A DNA stretch of 61,241 nucleotides, taken from assembly GCA_002862785.1 (NCBI GenBank), contig PKDZ01000050.1, positions 1-61,241 of the forward strand. The letters run 5' to 3'. This document shows, piece after piece, positions 46,369-55,428 of this stretch. Position 1 is the stretch's first letter. Each line of letters starts with the position of its first letter. Under the pieces are notes generated by a model that worked only from the letters and a program-made list of their open reading frames with translations, made no database searches and was not told where the DNA came from. The stretch comes from Flavobacteriales bacterium (GTDB lineage Bacteria; Bacteroidota; Bacteroidia; Flavobacteriales_D; Sanyastnellaceae). The position numbers and the translations under genes are program-made.

Positions 46369-46376
46369 CAAAAATA
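46369..46376 (-). promoter_or_regulatory. -7 box for gcvP
   Basis: Reads TATTTTTG on the minus strand, an exact TAnnTTTG, with the gcvP ATG 20 nt downstream. No -33 TTG at proper spacing was seen. Confidence 0.5.
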
Positions 46377-46437
46377 AACCGGTTCAACACCCTGATGCGC
46401 CGTGTGTTCATAATCGTTTCATCCGTGTGGGCTACTC

Positions 46438-46445
46438 TAATTTTC
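46438..46445 (+). promoter_or_regulatory. Possible -7 box 6 nt from the UbiA-like gene start
   Basis: TAATTTTC, one mismatch to TAnnTTTG, ending 6 nt before the ATG at 46452. Confidence 0.3.
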
Positions 46446-46451
46446 CGGTCC

Positions 46452-47315
46452 ATGAATGCCCGGAACCTGCTTTGGTCCAATGCGGTCATCTCTGCGGCCG
46501 CCGCCGCCTGCGTCCTGGGCTCCCTCGCGCTGGGTGGAACCGGCCTTAGTGGACCAGCGCAATGGGCCTTCGCCCTCGGCGTGGGCAGCGCCACCTGGTG
46601 GGCCTACACCTGGCAGCGGCACGTCAAATCCACCCGGCCCGACGGCCTCCGTCCGGACCACCTGGCTTGGCATCGCCACCATTGGCCGCGCATCCGACTC
46701 GTTGCCCTGCTCCTCCTGCCGCTCGCCTCGGCCCCCCTCTTGATGACAGCGGGTAACCTCTTGGCGACGCCCTCCGCCCTGCTTAGCACGCCGACTGCGC
46801 TGCTGGCCACGTGCGCCGCCATCACGGTCCTCTATGCCGGACTTCCGGGAGAGCGCGGCATCCGTCAGTCCCTCCGCCGGATTCCGGGCATCAAAATGCT
46901 GTGGATCGCCGGAGCCTGGGCGACCATCACCGCCCTATGGCCCATTTGGTGGGCGTCGGGAATGGAGTCTGGATTGCCGGAGGGTGCGGTCCTCCTCTGG
47001 GGGGAGCGATTCCTCGTGATCGCCGCTCTGACCTTGCCTTTCGATCTGCGCGACCGCCGATGGGACCCGGACGGCATGCGCACCTGGCCCCAGCTGCTCG
47101 GGCCGGCCGGCACACGCATCCTTGGGCTCGCATTCCTCGTCGCGGCGGGCCTCTTGCGTTGGGCACTGCAACCTGCCCTGGAGTGGAACGCCCTCCTCGG
47201 ACCGGCCGCCATGGCCATCGCCGTGCTGGCCGCCCGCGAGGACCGGCCCCTGAGCTACTATGGTCTGCTGGACGCGCTGATCATCGCCGACGCCGCCTTT
47301 CTGCTGTTGGTCTGA
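46452..47315 (+). CDS. UbiA-like integral membrane protein
   Basis: 287 residues from the ATG at 46452, with about eight hydrophobic helices. A later loop, TLPFDLRDRRWDPDGMRTWPQLLG, recalls the second Asp-rich motif (DxxD region) of UbiA prenyltransferases. The first NDxxDxxxD motif of true UbiA enzymes is not evident, so catalytic activity is doubtful. Similar proteins are common in Bacteroidota without a known role. It is divergent from gcvP and convergent with hemL (1 nt between the stops). Upstream ATGs in frame would overlap gcvP. Confidence 0.65.
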   Translation: MNARNLLWSNAVISAAAAACVLGSLALGGTGLSGPAQWAFALGVGSATWWAYTWQRHVKSTRPDGLRPDHLAWHRHHWPRIRLVALLLLPLASAPLLMTAGNLLATPSALLSTPTALLATCAAITVLYAGLPGERGIRQSLRRIPGIKMLWIAGAWATITALWPIWWASGMESGLPEGAVLLWGERFLVIAALTLPFDLRDRRWDPDGMRTWPQLLGPAGTRILGLAFLVAAGLLRWALQPALEWNALLGPAAMAIAVLAAREDRPLSYYGLLDALIIADAAFLLLV

Positions 47316-47316
47316 T

Positions 47317-48624
47317 TCAGCCGAACACCTCGTCGAGGGCGTTCGTGAAGGCCGAAGCGGCCTCGTCGATCACCGCATCGGTGTGCGCCGCGGAGACGAA
47401 TCCGACCTCATATCCGGAGGGGCCGAGATAAATCCCCCGCTCGAGCAGGGCGGCATGCAACCGACTGAAGTGTGCCATGCTGTCCGGATCGATCTCGCTG
47501 CTTCGGCGGATGTGGATGCGGTCGCTGAAGGCCAACCAGAAAATGCTGCCCCGAGTGAAGATGCGGAGCGGCTGTCCGTTGCGCTCGGCATGGTCGAGGA
47601 TCGGGTCGACCAACCGGCGCGTGCGGCGCTCTTGGTCCTCGTAAAATCCAGGCTGCAAGCACACGGACAACTGTCCCGCACCTGCGGCCATGGCCACCGG
47701 GTTTCCGCTCAGAGTGCCGGCCTGGTAGACCGGGCCGACCGGCGCGACGTTGTCCATAATCTCCGCCGAAGCGGCATAAGCCCCGACCGGCATGCCCCCT
47801 CCGATGATCTTGCCGAAAGCCATGACGTCCGGGCGAATGCCATAGTATTCCGCGGCCCCCCCGAAGGCCACGCGGAATCCGCTGATCACCTCATCGAAGA
47901 GCAACAGCACGCCGTACCGGTCGCACAAATCCCGCACGCCTTGAAGGAAAGATGCATCCTGTATGAGGAGGCCGTTGTTGGCCGGAATAGGCTCAATGGC
48001 CACGACGGCGAGGTCATCCGCGTGCTCTTTCATCGTCGCCTCGAGGGCCTCGAGGTCGTTGAGCGGGAGCACGAGCGTCTCCCGAGCATACGCCTCGGGG
48101 ACACCGGCGGACGTAGAGGTGCCCAGGGTCGCCAGACCGCTGCCCGCCTTGACGAGCAGGGCGTCCACGTGCCCGTGGTAACAGCCGTCGAACTTGAGGA
48201 TCTTGTTCTTGCCGGTCACGCCGCGGGCCAACCGGATGGCGCTCATGGCAGCCTCCGTTCCGCTGGACACGAACCGGATGCGCTCCGCATGCGGATGATG
48301 GTCGAGGATCATCCCGCCGAGCTCATTCTCAAGGCGCGTCGGGGTGCCGAACGAGGTGCCGTCCTTCACGGCCCGCAGGATGCGGTCCTGCACCACGGGG
48401 TGAGCGTGCCCCAGGATGAGTGGACCCCAAGAGCAGCAGAAATCGATGTAGCGCTGCCCATCGGCGTCCCAGATGTGGGCGCCCTCCCCCCGGTCCACGA
48501 ACAGGGGCGTGCCCCCGACAGCTCCAAAAGCGCGGACGGGCGAATTCACGCCGCCGGGGAATCGGCGCTTGGCCTCCTCAAACAGTTCGGCACTGCGGAC
48601 TCGGGTGTGGGGGGTCTCAGACAT
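47317..48624 (-). CDS. hemL: Glutamate-1-semialdehyde 2,1-aminomutase
   Basis: Makes 5-aminolevulinate in the C5 route to haem. 435 residues. The PLP lysine is in DVMAFGKIIGGGMPVGAYAA. N-terminal FPGGVNSPVRAFGAVGGTP and the gating-loop region (FDGCYHGHVDALLVKAGSG) are typical. In this window it supports the many c-type haems of the act operon, though there is no operon link. Divergent from kynU. Confidence 0.97.
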   Translation of the reverse strand: MSETPHTRVRSAELFEEAKRRFPGGVNSPVRAFGAVGGTPLFVDRGEGAHIWDADGQRYIDFCCSWGPLILGHAHPVVQDRILRAVKDGTSFGTPTRLENELGGMILDHHPHAERIRFVSSGTEAAMSAIRLARGVTGKNKILKFDGCYHGHVDALLVKAGSGLATLGTSTSAGVPEAYARETLVLPLNDLEALEATMKEHADDLAVVAIEPIPANNGLLIQDASFLQGVRDLCDRYGVLLLFDEVISGFRVAFGGAAEYYGIRPDVMAFGKIIGGGMPVGAYAASAEIMDNVAPVGPVYQAGTLSGNPVAMAAGAGQLSVCLQPGFYEDQERRTRRLVDPILDHAERNGQPLRIFTRGSIFWLAFSDRIHIRRSSEIDPDSMAHFSRLHAALLERGIYLGPSGYEVGFVSAAHTDAVIDEAASAFTNALDEVFG

Positions 48625-48640
48625 CGCGTGGCTTTCGGTG

Positions 48641-48648
48641 CGAAATTA
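48641..48648 (-). promoter_or_regulatory. -7 box for hemL
   Basis: Reads TAATTTCG on the minus strand (TAnnTTcG variant), 16 nt before the hemL ATG. It lies in the 76-nt gap shared with kynU, where TTCCTTTG at 48671-48678 is a weak plus-strand counterpart. Confidence 0.4.
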
Positions 48649-48700
48649 GCGCCGATGGCCGCCGAAACCCTTCCTTTGTCGGCCGAGAACCGCGACTTCC

Positions 48701-50005
48701 ATGCCCCCTGTCACGACGAAATGGTCTGAAGCCAATGCCTTCCTCGCCGAAGCGAGGGAGCGCGACGCCGCCGATCCATTGGCCCCCTTCCGGGACCGGT
48801 TCCACATGCCGCCCCACGGCGATGGGGAGGTCCTTTACTTCACGGGCAACAGTCTCGGCCTCCAGCCCAAGCAGGCAGCCACCTTCATCGAGGGGGAGCT
48901 CGAGGACTGGCGCACCTTCGGGGTGGAAGGGCATTTCCACGGACGGCGACCCTGGGTCGATTACCACAGCTTCGCCACCGAGGACCTGGCCATGCTCGTC
49001 GGTGCCCGACCGCGGGAGGTGGTGGCGATGAACGCCTTGACGGTCAACCTGCACCTGCTCCTCGTGTCCTTCTACCGGCCCGACGGGGAGCGCACCAAGC
49101 TCATGATCGAGGAGGGCGCCTTCCCAAGTGACCGATATGCCGCCCTGTCCCAACTGCGGCTGCACGGCCTCGACCCGGACGACCACCTCATCGAACTCGC
49201 TCCGCGGAAGGGAGAGCACACGCTCCGAGCGGAGGACATCGAAGCCCGCATCGCCGAAGAGGGCGACCGCCTCGCCTGCGTCATGCTGTGCGGCGTGCAG
49301 TACTACACCGGCCAATGGATGCCGATGGAGCGCATCACCGCCGCCGCCCATGCGGTCGGCGCCACCTGTGGCTTCGACCTGGCGCATGCCGCGGGCAACG
49401 TACCACTCCAACTGCACGACTGGGGCGTCGACTTCGCCTGCTGGTGTGGATACAAATACCTCAATGGCGGCCCCGGCTGTACGGCAGGTGCCTTCGTCCA
49501 CGAGCGGCATGAAAACCGGCCGGACCTCCCCCGCCTCGAAGGATGGTGGGGCCACTCGGCCAGCCGCCGGTTCCTGATGGAGCCCGACTTCGATCTGATG
49601 CCCGGCGCCGAAGGGTGGCAGACCTCCAACGCGCCCGTGCTCAACATGGCCGCCCTGCTGGCCTCCCTGGCCGAATTCCGGGAAGCCGGTATGGACCGTC
49701 TCAGGGAAAAGAGCTTGGCCCTCACCGCCTTCCTCGAACGCGGCATCCACAGCGTGGCGGCCTCAACGGGAGCCCGCCTCGAAATCCTGACCCCCGAGGA
49801 CCCGGAAGCCAGAGGGTGCCAACTCAGCGTCGTCGCCCACGGACAGGGCAAGGCACTCTTCGACCACCTGACCGCACGGGGCGTCATCGTGGACTGGCGG
49901 GAGCCCGCCGTGATCCGCCTCGCGCCGGTTCCGATGTACAACCGGTTTGCGGACGTGGCCCGATTCCTCGTCCTCCTCGAGGAAGGCCTCCGCGCGGCGA
50001 AGTAG
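48701..50005 (+). CDS. kynU: Kynureninase
   Basis: PLP enzyme cleaving kynurenine to anthranilate or 3-hydroxykynurenine to 3-hydroxyanthranilate. 434 residues. FTGNSLGLQPKQA at the N-terminus, GFDLAHAAGNVPLQLHDWGVD before the PLP lysine in WCGYKYLNGGPG, and the C-terminal domain are all as expected. Together with 3-hydroxyanthranilate dioxygenase at 35243 it suggests tryptophan-derived quinolinate/NAD formation. Tryptophan dioxygenase and kynurenine monooxygenase are not in the window. ktrA follows after 9 nt. Confidence 0.97.
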   Translation: MPPVTTKWSEANAFLAEARERDAADPLAPFRDRFHMPPHGDGEVLYFTGNSLGLQPKQAATFIEGELEDWRTFGVEGHFHGRRPWVDYHSFATEDLAMLVGARPREVVAMNALTVNLHLLLVSFYRPDGERTKLMIEEGAFPSDRYAALSQLRLHGLDPDDHLIELAPRKGEHTLRAEDIEARIAEEGDRLACVMLCGVQYYTGQWMPMERITAAAHAVGATCGFDLAHAAGNVPLQLHDWGVDFACWCGYKYLNGGPGCTAGAFVHERHENRPDLPRLEGWWGHSASRRFLMEPDFDLMPGAEGWQTSNAPVLNMAALLASLAEFREAGMDRLREKSLALTAFLERGIHSVAASTGARLEILTPEDPEARGCQLSVVAHGQGKALFDHLTARGVIVDWREPAVIRLAPVPMYNRFADVARFLVLLEEGLRAAK

Positions 50006-50014
50006 ATTGCACCC

Positions 50015-50698
50015 ATGAAGAGCATGCGCTATGTGGTGATCGGAATCGGCAAGTACGGTTCCCGCATCGCCCTCGAAATGGCCGGCCGCGGGGCCGAGGT
50101 CTTCGCCATCGACTGCGTCGAGGAACGCGTCGAGCAGGTCGCCGACGAGGTGGCCATTGCCATCACCATGGACTCCACCGACCCCAAGGCCCTGCGCAGC
50201 CAGAAGCTCGAGGGCATGGTCGCCGCCGTGGTGGCCATCGGAGAGAACTTCGAGGCGACCGTGCTGACCACACTGAACCTCATGGACCTCGGCATTTCCC
50301 GGGTCATCGTTCGGGCGTCGGGCCGCGACCAGGAACGCATCCTCCGCAAGCTGGGCGTCGAAGAAATCCTCGCCCCGGAAACCGAGTTCGCCGGCATCGT
50401 CGCCGAGCGGCTCATGAACCCCAACCTTCGGGGCTTCCTGGAGCTCCCCGACGATTTCGAAATCGCCGAGATCAAGGCCCCGACCGGATGCGTTGGACGC
50501 ACCCTCGGCGACATCGACCTCACCAACCGCTACGAGTTGCGCCTCATCACCATCCGCCGCACCTACAACGAACAGGGGCAGGACCAGGAGCACCTCATCG
50601 GCATTCCCCGACCCGACACCACGGTGCAGGAGACGGACACGCTCGTCGTGTTTGGCACGTTGGGCAACGTCAACCGGTTGCTCGAGGTCAACGAATGA
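50015..50698 (+). CDS. ktrA: KtrA/TrkA-type potassium channel regulator (RCK)
   Basis: 227 residues. An N-terminal Rossmann RCK-N domain (MRYVVIGIGKYGSRIALEMAG, with Gly-x-Gly-x-x-Gly) binds NAD or ATP; an RCK-C domain follows (FEIAEIKAPTGCVGRTLGD, ETDTLVVFGTLGNVNRLL). It gates a KtrB/TrkH channel, but no channel gene is beside it. The start may be 50015 or the second Met at 50024. The 3' end overlaps the tail of the CHU_C-tailed gene on the other strand by 11 nt. Confidence 0.85.
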   Translation: MKSMRYVVIGIGKYGSRIALEMAGRGAEVFAIDCVEERVEQVADEVAIAITMDSTDPKALRSQKLEGMVAAVVAIGENFEATVLTTLNLMDLGISRVIVRASGRDQERILRKLGVEEILAPETEFAGIVAERLMNPNLRGFLELPDDFEIAEIKAPTGCVGRTLGDIDLTNRYELRLITIRRTYNEQGQDQEHLIGIPRPDTTVQETDTLVVFGTLGNVNRLLEVNE

Positions 50699-52256
50699 GG
50701 GTCACGGTTCCGACCTTCTCCCGGAACTGCAGATTGGTCACACCATCCTCGGCGAGCGGTCTCCAGACCGCCCGATACCCGTACATCCCACTAGGCGCCG
50801 GCTCGCCGTTGGGCAAACGGCCGTTCCAATGCGCGTCCAGCTCCTCGCTTCGGAAGACCTCCACGCCCCAGCGGTTGAAGACGGCCAGCTGGAAGGTGCC
50901 GATGGACTCGGCGAAGCCGCCGAACCGGTCGTTGACAAGGTCCCCATCCGGGGTGAACGCATTGGGAAAGAAGACGCTGTCCTGCGGGCAGAAATCGATG
51001 AGCTCGATGCTGGCTGAATCCTGACAACCATTGGCCAACAGGGTCAGGGTGACCGTGTAGATCCCAGCCTCAGACAACAGGGCGCCCGGCTGGTCGCCCC
51101 CGGAAGACCATTGGTAAGAAACATCGGGCTGACTCACATCCACCCAAATCGGTCCCTCCTCCTCCAGACAGAGCGTGGTGTCGGCGGCGAGGTCCGGCTC
51201 GGGGGAGGGCAGGAATTCAGGTGAGACGGATGCGGAACCGGTGCAGCCCGTGACCGTGACGGCGATGGCCTCGTACAGGCCCGGTCCGGTGACGGTGATG
51301 GTCGTTCCGCCTTCCCCGGTGGACCACCCCACACCGGCGACGGTGGTGTCTGCGGTGACGTTGGCGGTCAGCTCCACCGGCTGGCCTTCACACGCGGCAC
51401 TGCCAGCCTGCAATGCAATCACGGGGTTGTCGAAAATGTCGATGGTGACCGTATCCGTCCGCACGCACCCCGCCGGGTTCGATGCCGTGACCCAATACAC
51501 CCCGCTGGTGTCCACGGTGATCGTCTGGATGGAATCGCCCGTGCTCCATTCGATGTCTTCAACGCTCGGGTTGATTCCGCAATTCAGGTCCACCGTCTCG
51601 CCTTCGCACAGCTGCTGGTCCGGGCCGAGCTCGACCTGGGCCACATTGGCCGTCACGAAGATGCTGTCCTCGTAAGTGCAGTTGCCCGGAGCCGGGGTCG
51701 TGGCCGTCACGTGGTACCACTGGTCGGCATCGATTAGGAGCTGTGGCGTGGCGGTCTGGGCGTCGAGCAGGAGCAACGAGGGCTCCCAATTCCACGAGAT
51801 GCCCGACATCGCCTGAGCCTCGGCGGAAGGCTGCAGCGTGAATCCGTTGAGGTCGCAGACCAGGGTGTCGTTGGACAACCCAATTTCGACGGCGGTTTCC
51901 ACCTGCACAGTGATGGTGTCGGTCCAAATGCAGTTGTTCTGCAGGTCCTGCGCCACACACCAGATGGTCACGGTGCTGTCGAAGACCATCTCGAAACTCT
52001 GCGTGTCCGTCCCTCCAAGCAGGTCAAACGGATACCAGCTGAAGTTGAAGTTCTCCGGGGCCGCATCGGACGGGTTGGCGTAGCCCTGCGCAACGTTGAT
52101 GTAGACGAAGGCGTCGAGCGCCTCACAGACGTAATTGGGATTGGTCGAGACATAGGGCAATCCATTTCCGGTCGAAACACAGGGGTCCTGTCCGAACGAA
52201 TTCCATGCCCAGCAGAACGCCAGCCAGCAGGTCAAAATCCAACGCAATCCGCGCAT
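50688..52256 (-). CDS. Gliding-motility-type C-terminal (CHU_C, T9SS type-B) surface protein
   Basis: 522 residues from the ATG at 52256. Signal peptide (RWILTCWLAFCWAWNSFGQ), several Ig/PKD-like repeats with conserved Cys and WSTGDS/WSTGEGG motifs, then the CHU_C sorting domain (FFPNAFTPDGDLVNDRFGG, FNRWGVEVFRS, WNGRLPNGEPAPSGMYGYR). Such tails direct secretion by T9SS. No enzyme motif was seen. The ATG is only 5 nt after a TAACTTTG box. Its 3' end overlaps ktrA by 11 nt. Confidence 0.88.
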   Translation of the reverse strand: MRGLRWILTCWLAFCWAWNSFGQDPCVSTGNGLPYVSTNPNYVCEALDAFVYINVAQGYANPSDAAPENFNFSWYPFDLLGGTDTQSFEMVFDSTVTIWCVAQDLQNNCIWTDTITVQVETAVEIGLSNDTLVCDLNGFTLQPSAEAQAMSGISWNWEPSLLLLDAQTATPQLLIDADQWYHVTATTPAPGNCTYEDSIFVTANVAQVELGPDQQLCEGETVDLNCGINPSVEDIEWSTGDSIQTITVDTSGVYWVTASNPAGCVRTDTVTIDIFDNPVIALQAGSAACEGQPVELTANVTADTTVAGVGWSTGEGGTTITVTGPGLYEAIAVTVTGCTGSASVSPEFLPSPEPDLAADTTLCLEEEGPIWVDVSQPDVSYQWSSGGDQPGALLSEAGIYTVTLTLLANGCQDSASIELIDFCPQDSVFFPNAFTPDGDLVNDRFGGFAESIGTFQLAVFNRWGVEVFRSEELDAHWNGRLPNGEPAPSGMYGYRAVWRPLAEDGVTNLQFREKVGTVTLIR

Positions 52257-52261
52257 TCTCT

Positions 52262-52269
52262 CAAAGTTA
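52262..52269 (-). promoter_or_regulatory. -7 box 5 nt from the CHU_C gene start
   Basis: Reads TAACTTTG on the minus strand, an exact TAnnTTTG. A TTG at 52288-52286 is 16 nt upstream, close to the -33 spacing. The ATG at 52256 follows 5 nt after the box. This is the strongest case for a leaderless mRNA in the window. Confidence 0.5.
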
Positions 52270-52315
52270 GAACGCAAAACAGGCCCAAACCGGTGCCTGG
52301 GAGCGGGTCTTCAAA

Positions 52316-53968
52316 TCAAGGACGTGGAAGAATCGGCAACGCCAATTCCACCTCCCATCCAGCGCGCACCTCAATGTCGGTCGACACCACCGTGACCCCT
52401 TCCGGTGCGCGCACCGTCGCCGGGTCGACTCCGGTCCAGCGGCCGTTTCCATCCACATCGTCAATCGCCACGAGGCCATAGCGGCCCGGATCCAGATCCA
52501 AGAACCGTCCCTCCCCGTCCGGACGACGGTCGTACAAAGGCTCCCCCGTGGAAGTGGTGAGCACGAACACCGTGCGGTCGTCCACCTGGGCTTCAAGGGA
52601 ATCCCCCACCAACACGAGCGAGCCGACATCCATGTCGGTCAGGGTCGCCCACCGAAAGGCCAAGGTGTCCGCATTGACACTGCCCCCGCGGCCAATCGCT
52701 CCGGGAAGCAGCTCCAAATCACACCGGGAACCGGGGGCCAAGGGCGCGCACTGCAGACGGTTCCCCTCCAACATGAGCCTCGACAGGTCAAGGGCAAGCG
52801 TATCCTGTCCTTTCACAACGGTCCCCGAGCACAACGCGGTGTCCAACGCATCGGGGCGCGGAGCCCACCGCACCGACCAGGCAGCACCGGCATTGACCTT
52901 GCTCTCGCCGCGCTCCGCCACCTTTGGCGCAGCCGTGGATTCAATCTCCCGGAACCGAAGGGAATCCACCCCGGCCGGGTGGAACAGCCGCCAAGTCCCG
53001 GGGGCATCGTCCGGCTGGAAGCCCGGCAATTCGGCCCACAGGCTGTCCCCTTCCATGTGGACGTCCACGGTGTCCCCTAGACCGACAATCGCCACATCCA
53101 ACTCCTTTTCTGACCACCCGTCAGGACCGGCCTTGAGGTCTGCCCATCCTTCGAGTTTGGCCCTCCAGTATCCGCTGGAGTCGACGCGCATCCCCGACAG
53201 ATAGGTCGCCGGTTGCACTGGCGGCGCATCCATCCGGAGAAGCGGCTCGGTCGCCGTTGAGTCGAGCGTCGGTATCGCCTCGGCCCACCAGGCCACCGGC
53301 TCGCCGGCATCCGCCCGGTAGTTGCCATTGGCATCGCTCAACGCCACCATGGAAAAAGCCCCCTCTGGCAGAAACCCAATCTCCACGTTTCCGCTGTCTC
53401 CGACCAAACCAACATAATCCGGTAGGGGCCGCAGGGAATCCGGCAAAGCCGGATCGAAAATGCCGGTTGGCAGGGAATCCCGGTAAAGCAAGAGCCTCGC
53501 CCCCACACCGGGCTCTCCGGTCCACGCGTCAACGACCCGCGCCGCCACCCGACCGGAATCCAACCGACTGCCTGTGGCAAACACATGCTGAAGGCCCGCT
53601 GCCACATTGGACTCCCTCAGGTCCCGAATGGCATTGCCGAACTGGACGACGTAGGTGCGGTCCGGAGCGAGCCCACCCCCGAGGTCCACGGCAATCGACC
53701 GGCCCTTGACGAGAACCCGAGGCGACTCTGGAAGTGGCGGGGAGACCAGGACCTGATTGCGAGCATCCTGGACCTGGACGAACTCGTCGAACGTGAGCTT
53801 GAGCACGGAGCCGGACCACTCCGTTGTCCCGAAAGCAGGCGAGGCCGATACCACGACCGGTGGCGCGTCATCCTTCGCGCCCCCATCGGGAGATCCCACT
53901 TGGGCGCACCCTCCCGCAAGCAAGAGAACCACCACCATCCACACCGGCACCCGATTTCCCTCACGCAT
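52316..53968 (-). CDS. Lipoprotein with bacterial Ig-like (SbsA-type) domain
   Basis: 550 residues. Lipoprotein signal (VWMVVVLLLAGGC, Cys about residue 21). The first domain resembles Big_5/SbsA Ig-like (PPVVVSASPAFGTTEWSGSVLKLTFDEFV, split at PAFG and TFDEFV). Carboxypeptidase regulatory-like beta folds follow (SMVALSDANGNYRADAGEPV, YGLVAIDDVDGNGRWTGVDP) near the middle and C-terminus. It matches a common Bacteroidota surface/outer-membrane lipoprotein class of unknown function. The start overlaps the msrC gene by 8 nt. The CHU_C gene begins 59 nt downstream. Confidence 0.82.
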   Translation of the reverse strand: MREGNRVPVWMVVVLLLAGGCAQVGSPDGGAKDDAPPVVVSASPAFGTTEWSGSVLKLTFDEFVQVQDARNQVLVSPPLPESPRVLVKGRSIAVDLGGGLAPDRTYVVQFGNAIRDLRESNVAAGLQHVFATGSRLDSGRVAARVVDAWTGEPGVGARLLLYRDSLPTGIFDPALPDSLRPLPDYVGLVGDSGNVEIGFLPEGAFSMVALSDANGNYRADAGEPVAWWAEAIPTLDSTATEPLLRMDAPPVQPATYLSGMRVDSSGYWRAKLEGWADLKAGPDGWSEKELDVAIVGLGDTVDVHMEGDSLWAELPGFQPDDAPGTWRLFHPAGVDSLRFREIESTAAPKVAERGESKVNAGAAWSVRWAPRPDALDTALCSGTVVKGQDTLALDLSRLMLEGNRLQCAPLAPGSRCDLELLPGAIGRGGSVNADTLAFRWATLTDMDVGSLVLVGDSLEAQVDDRTVFVLTTSTGEPLYDRRPDGEGRFLDLDPGRYGLVAIDDVDGNGRWTGVDPATVRAPEGVTVVSTDIEVRAGWEVELALPILPRP

Positions 53969-54461
53969 TGTCCTCGGGGATCAAACGGTGGGCATGGGCA
54001 TCGAGGAGCCCCTGAAGACGCGCCACATCCGCGGCGTCAAAATCTCCGGCCGTGCTGCTGTCGATGTCAAAAACGGCCCGGACGGTGCCCTGTGCATCGC
54101 GGAGGGGAAGCACCACCTCACTGCGGCTCAGTGGACTGCAGGCAATGTGCCCCGCAAAGGCGTCCACATTGGGGACGAGGACCGCCTCGTTCCGCTCCCA
54201 GGCCGTCGCACAGACGCCCCGCCCTCTCTGTAGCCGGGTGCATGCCACCGGACCCTGGAACGGGCCGAGCACGAGCTCATCGCCCACCACCCGGTAGAAT
54301 CCGACCCAATGCCAGCCGAAAGCAGCGTGGACGATGGCCGCGAAATTGGCCTGATTGGCCACGGCATCCGTGTCCTCCAACAAAGGGCCGCACTGCAGGT
54401 CGAGCTGGTCATAGCGCTCCGCCCGAGAGGCGTTCCGATCGAAAGCAGTCGAAGAGGACAT
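53961..54461 (-). CDS. msrC: Free methionine-(R)-sulfoxide reductase (GAF domain)
   Basis: Reduces free methionine-R-sulfoxide in the cytosol. 166 residues forming one GAF domain. The three expected cysteines are visible in GPVACTRLQRGRGVCATAW and in GHIACSPLSRSEVVLPL. DAQGTVRAVFDIDS completes the fold. It overlaps the lipoprotein gene by 8 nt. A weak -7-like box (GAACTTCG, 54467-54474) ends 5 nt before its ATG. Confidence 0.93.
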   Translation of the reverse strand: MSSSTAFDRNASRAERYDQLDLQCGPLLEDTDAVANQANFAAIVHAAFGWHWVGFYRVVGDELVLGPFQGPVACTRLQRGRGVCATAWERNEAVLVPNVDAFAGHIACSPLSRSEVVLPLRDAQGTVRAVFDIDSSTAGDFDAADVARLQGLLDAHAHRLIPEDNA

Positions 54462-54517
54462 GGCAACGAAGTTCGTTCTTCATGGGCGCGCTTCGGCCAC
54501 TCTGGACCGAAGAACCG

Positions 54518-55423
54518 TCAAAACAAGGTGGGCACCGGGGTCCGCACCTCCACACCCAGGCGCTGCCTGGCGAGCTCGGCAAACAGGCGACAAGTCTCCG
54601 GGGTGTGGACGCTGTCAGGCTGGTGTACGAGAAGGTCCACCGATGTCAAACCTTGGTCGTGCCAAACCGCCAGCCGATCGCACCAATCCGCGAGGCGCTT
54701 CCGGTCGGAAGGGTGGCCCTCGTAGCCCCCGAATCGCAAGAGGAGGAAAGGCGACGTCATCCGCATGTGCACGGCATCCCGGCGCAGGGCCGTGTCACTA
54801 ATGACCGCGCCGATGCCCAATTCTCCCATCGCCTCCCAAACGCGCTCGGCCTCCAGTCCGCCCTCGAACCAACCAGGATGGCGGAACTCCACGGCGGCCT
54901 CGAATTCCCCGGGCCATTGGCGCAAGTACTCCACCAACCGGCCTCCGTGGTGGGGCGCAAAATGCGGCGGCAACTGAATGAACGACGGGCCCCGCTTGTC
55001 CCCGAGCGCGTCCAGCCCCGCGAGGAAATCATCGGTCGGACCGACGCAATCGTTGAAACGCCGGTAGTGCGTGATGATCGCGGGGAACTTGGCGCAAAAC
55101 CGAAAGTCAGCCGGCATGCCCACCGCCCATTCGGCCATCCGTTCCGGAGGATGGATGCGGTAGTGCGTGGCGTTCAGTTCAATGGTCCCAAAGGCCGCCC
55201 CGTAGTGCACCGGCCACGTTCGTTGCGGCGCCTTGGCGGGATAGACGCTCCCCCGCCATGGGCGAATGGTCCACATGGTGCCCCCGGCCCGCACCTCGAG
55301 CGGGGTGGAACCGGAGCTGGCAGCCAATCCGGCCACCGTGTCTGCGTGGTCCTCCGGCAGGGAGAAATCCACTCCGGGCAGGACCATGTCCCGCTCCTCA
55401 TCTGGAACCTTGCCATACTTCAC
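54518..55423 (-). CDS. DUF72 family protein
   Basis: 301 residues from the GTG at 55423, giving MKYGKVPDEERDMVLPGVDFSLPEDH in two stretches (MKYGKVPDE and VDFSLPEDH), the usual N-terminus as I recall for this group. TIM-barrel-like DUF72 motifs: FGTIELNATHYRIHPPERM, FRFCAKFPAIITHYRR, FIQLPPHFAPHH and AVEFRHPGWF. The function is unknown. A GTG at 55450 and an ATG at 55387 are alternatives. I prefer 55423 for its N-terminus and because TTTCTTTG ends 5 nt before it. Divergent from comF. Confidence 0.88.
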   Translation of the reverse strand: MKYGKVPDEERDMVLPGVDFSLPEDHADTVAGLAASSGSTPLEVRAGGTMWTIRPWRGSVYPAKAPQRTWPVHYGAAFGTIELNATHYRIHPPERMAEWAVGMPADFRFCAKFPAIITHYRRFNDCVGPTDDFLAGLDALGDKRGPSFIQLPPHFAPHHGGRLVEYLRQWPGEFEAAVEFRHPGWFEGGLEAERVWEAMGELGIGAVISDTALRRDAVHMRMTSPFLLLRFGGYEGHPSDRKRLADWCDRLAVWHDQGLTSVDLLVHQPDSVHTPETCRLFAELARQRLGVEVRTPVPTLF

Positions 55424-55428
55424 GGGAG

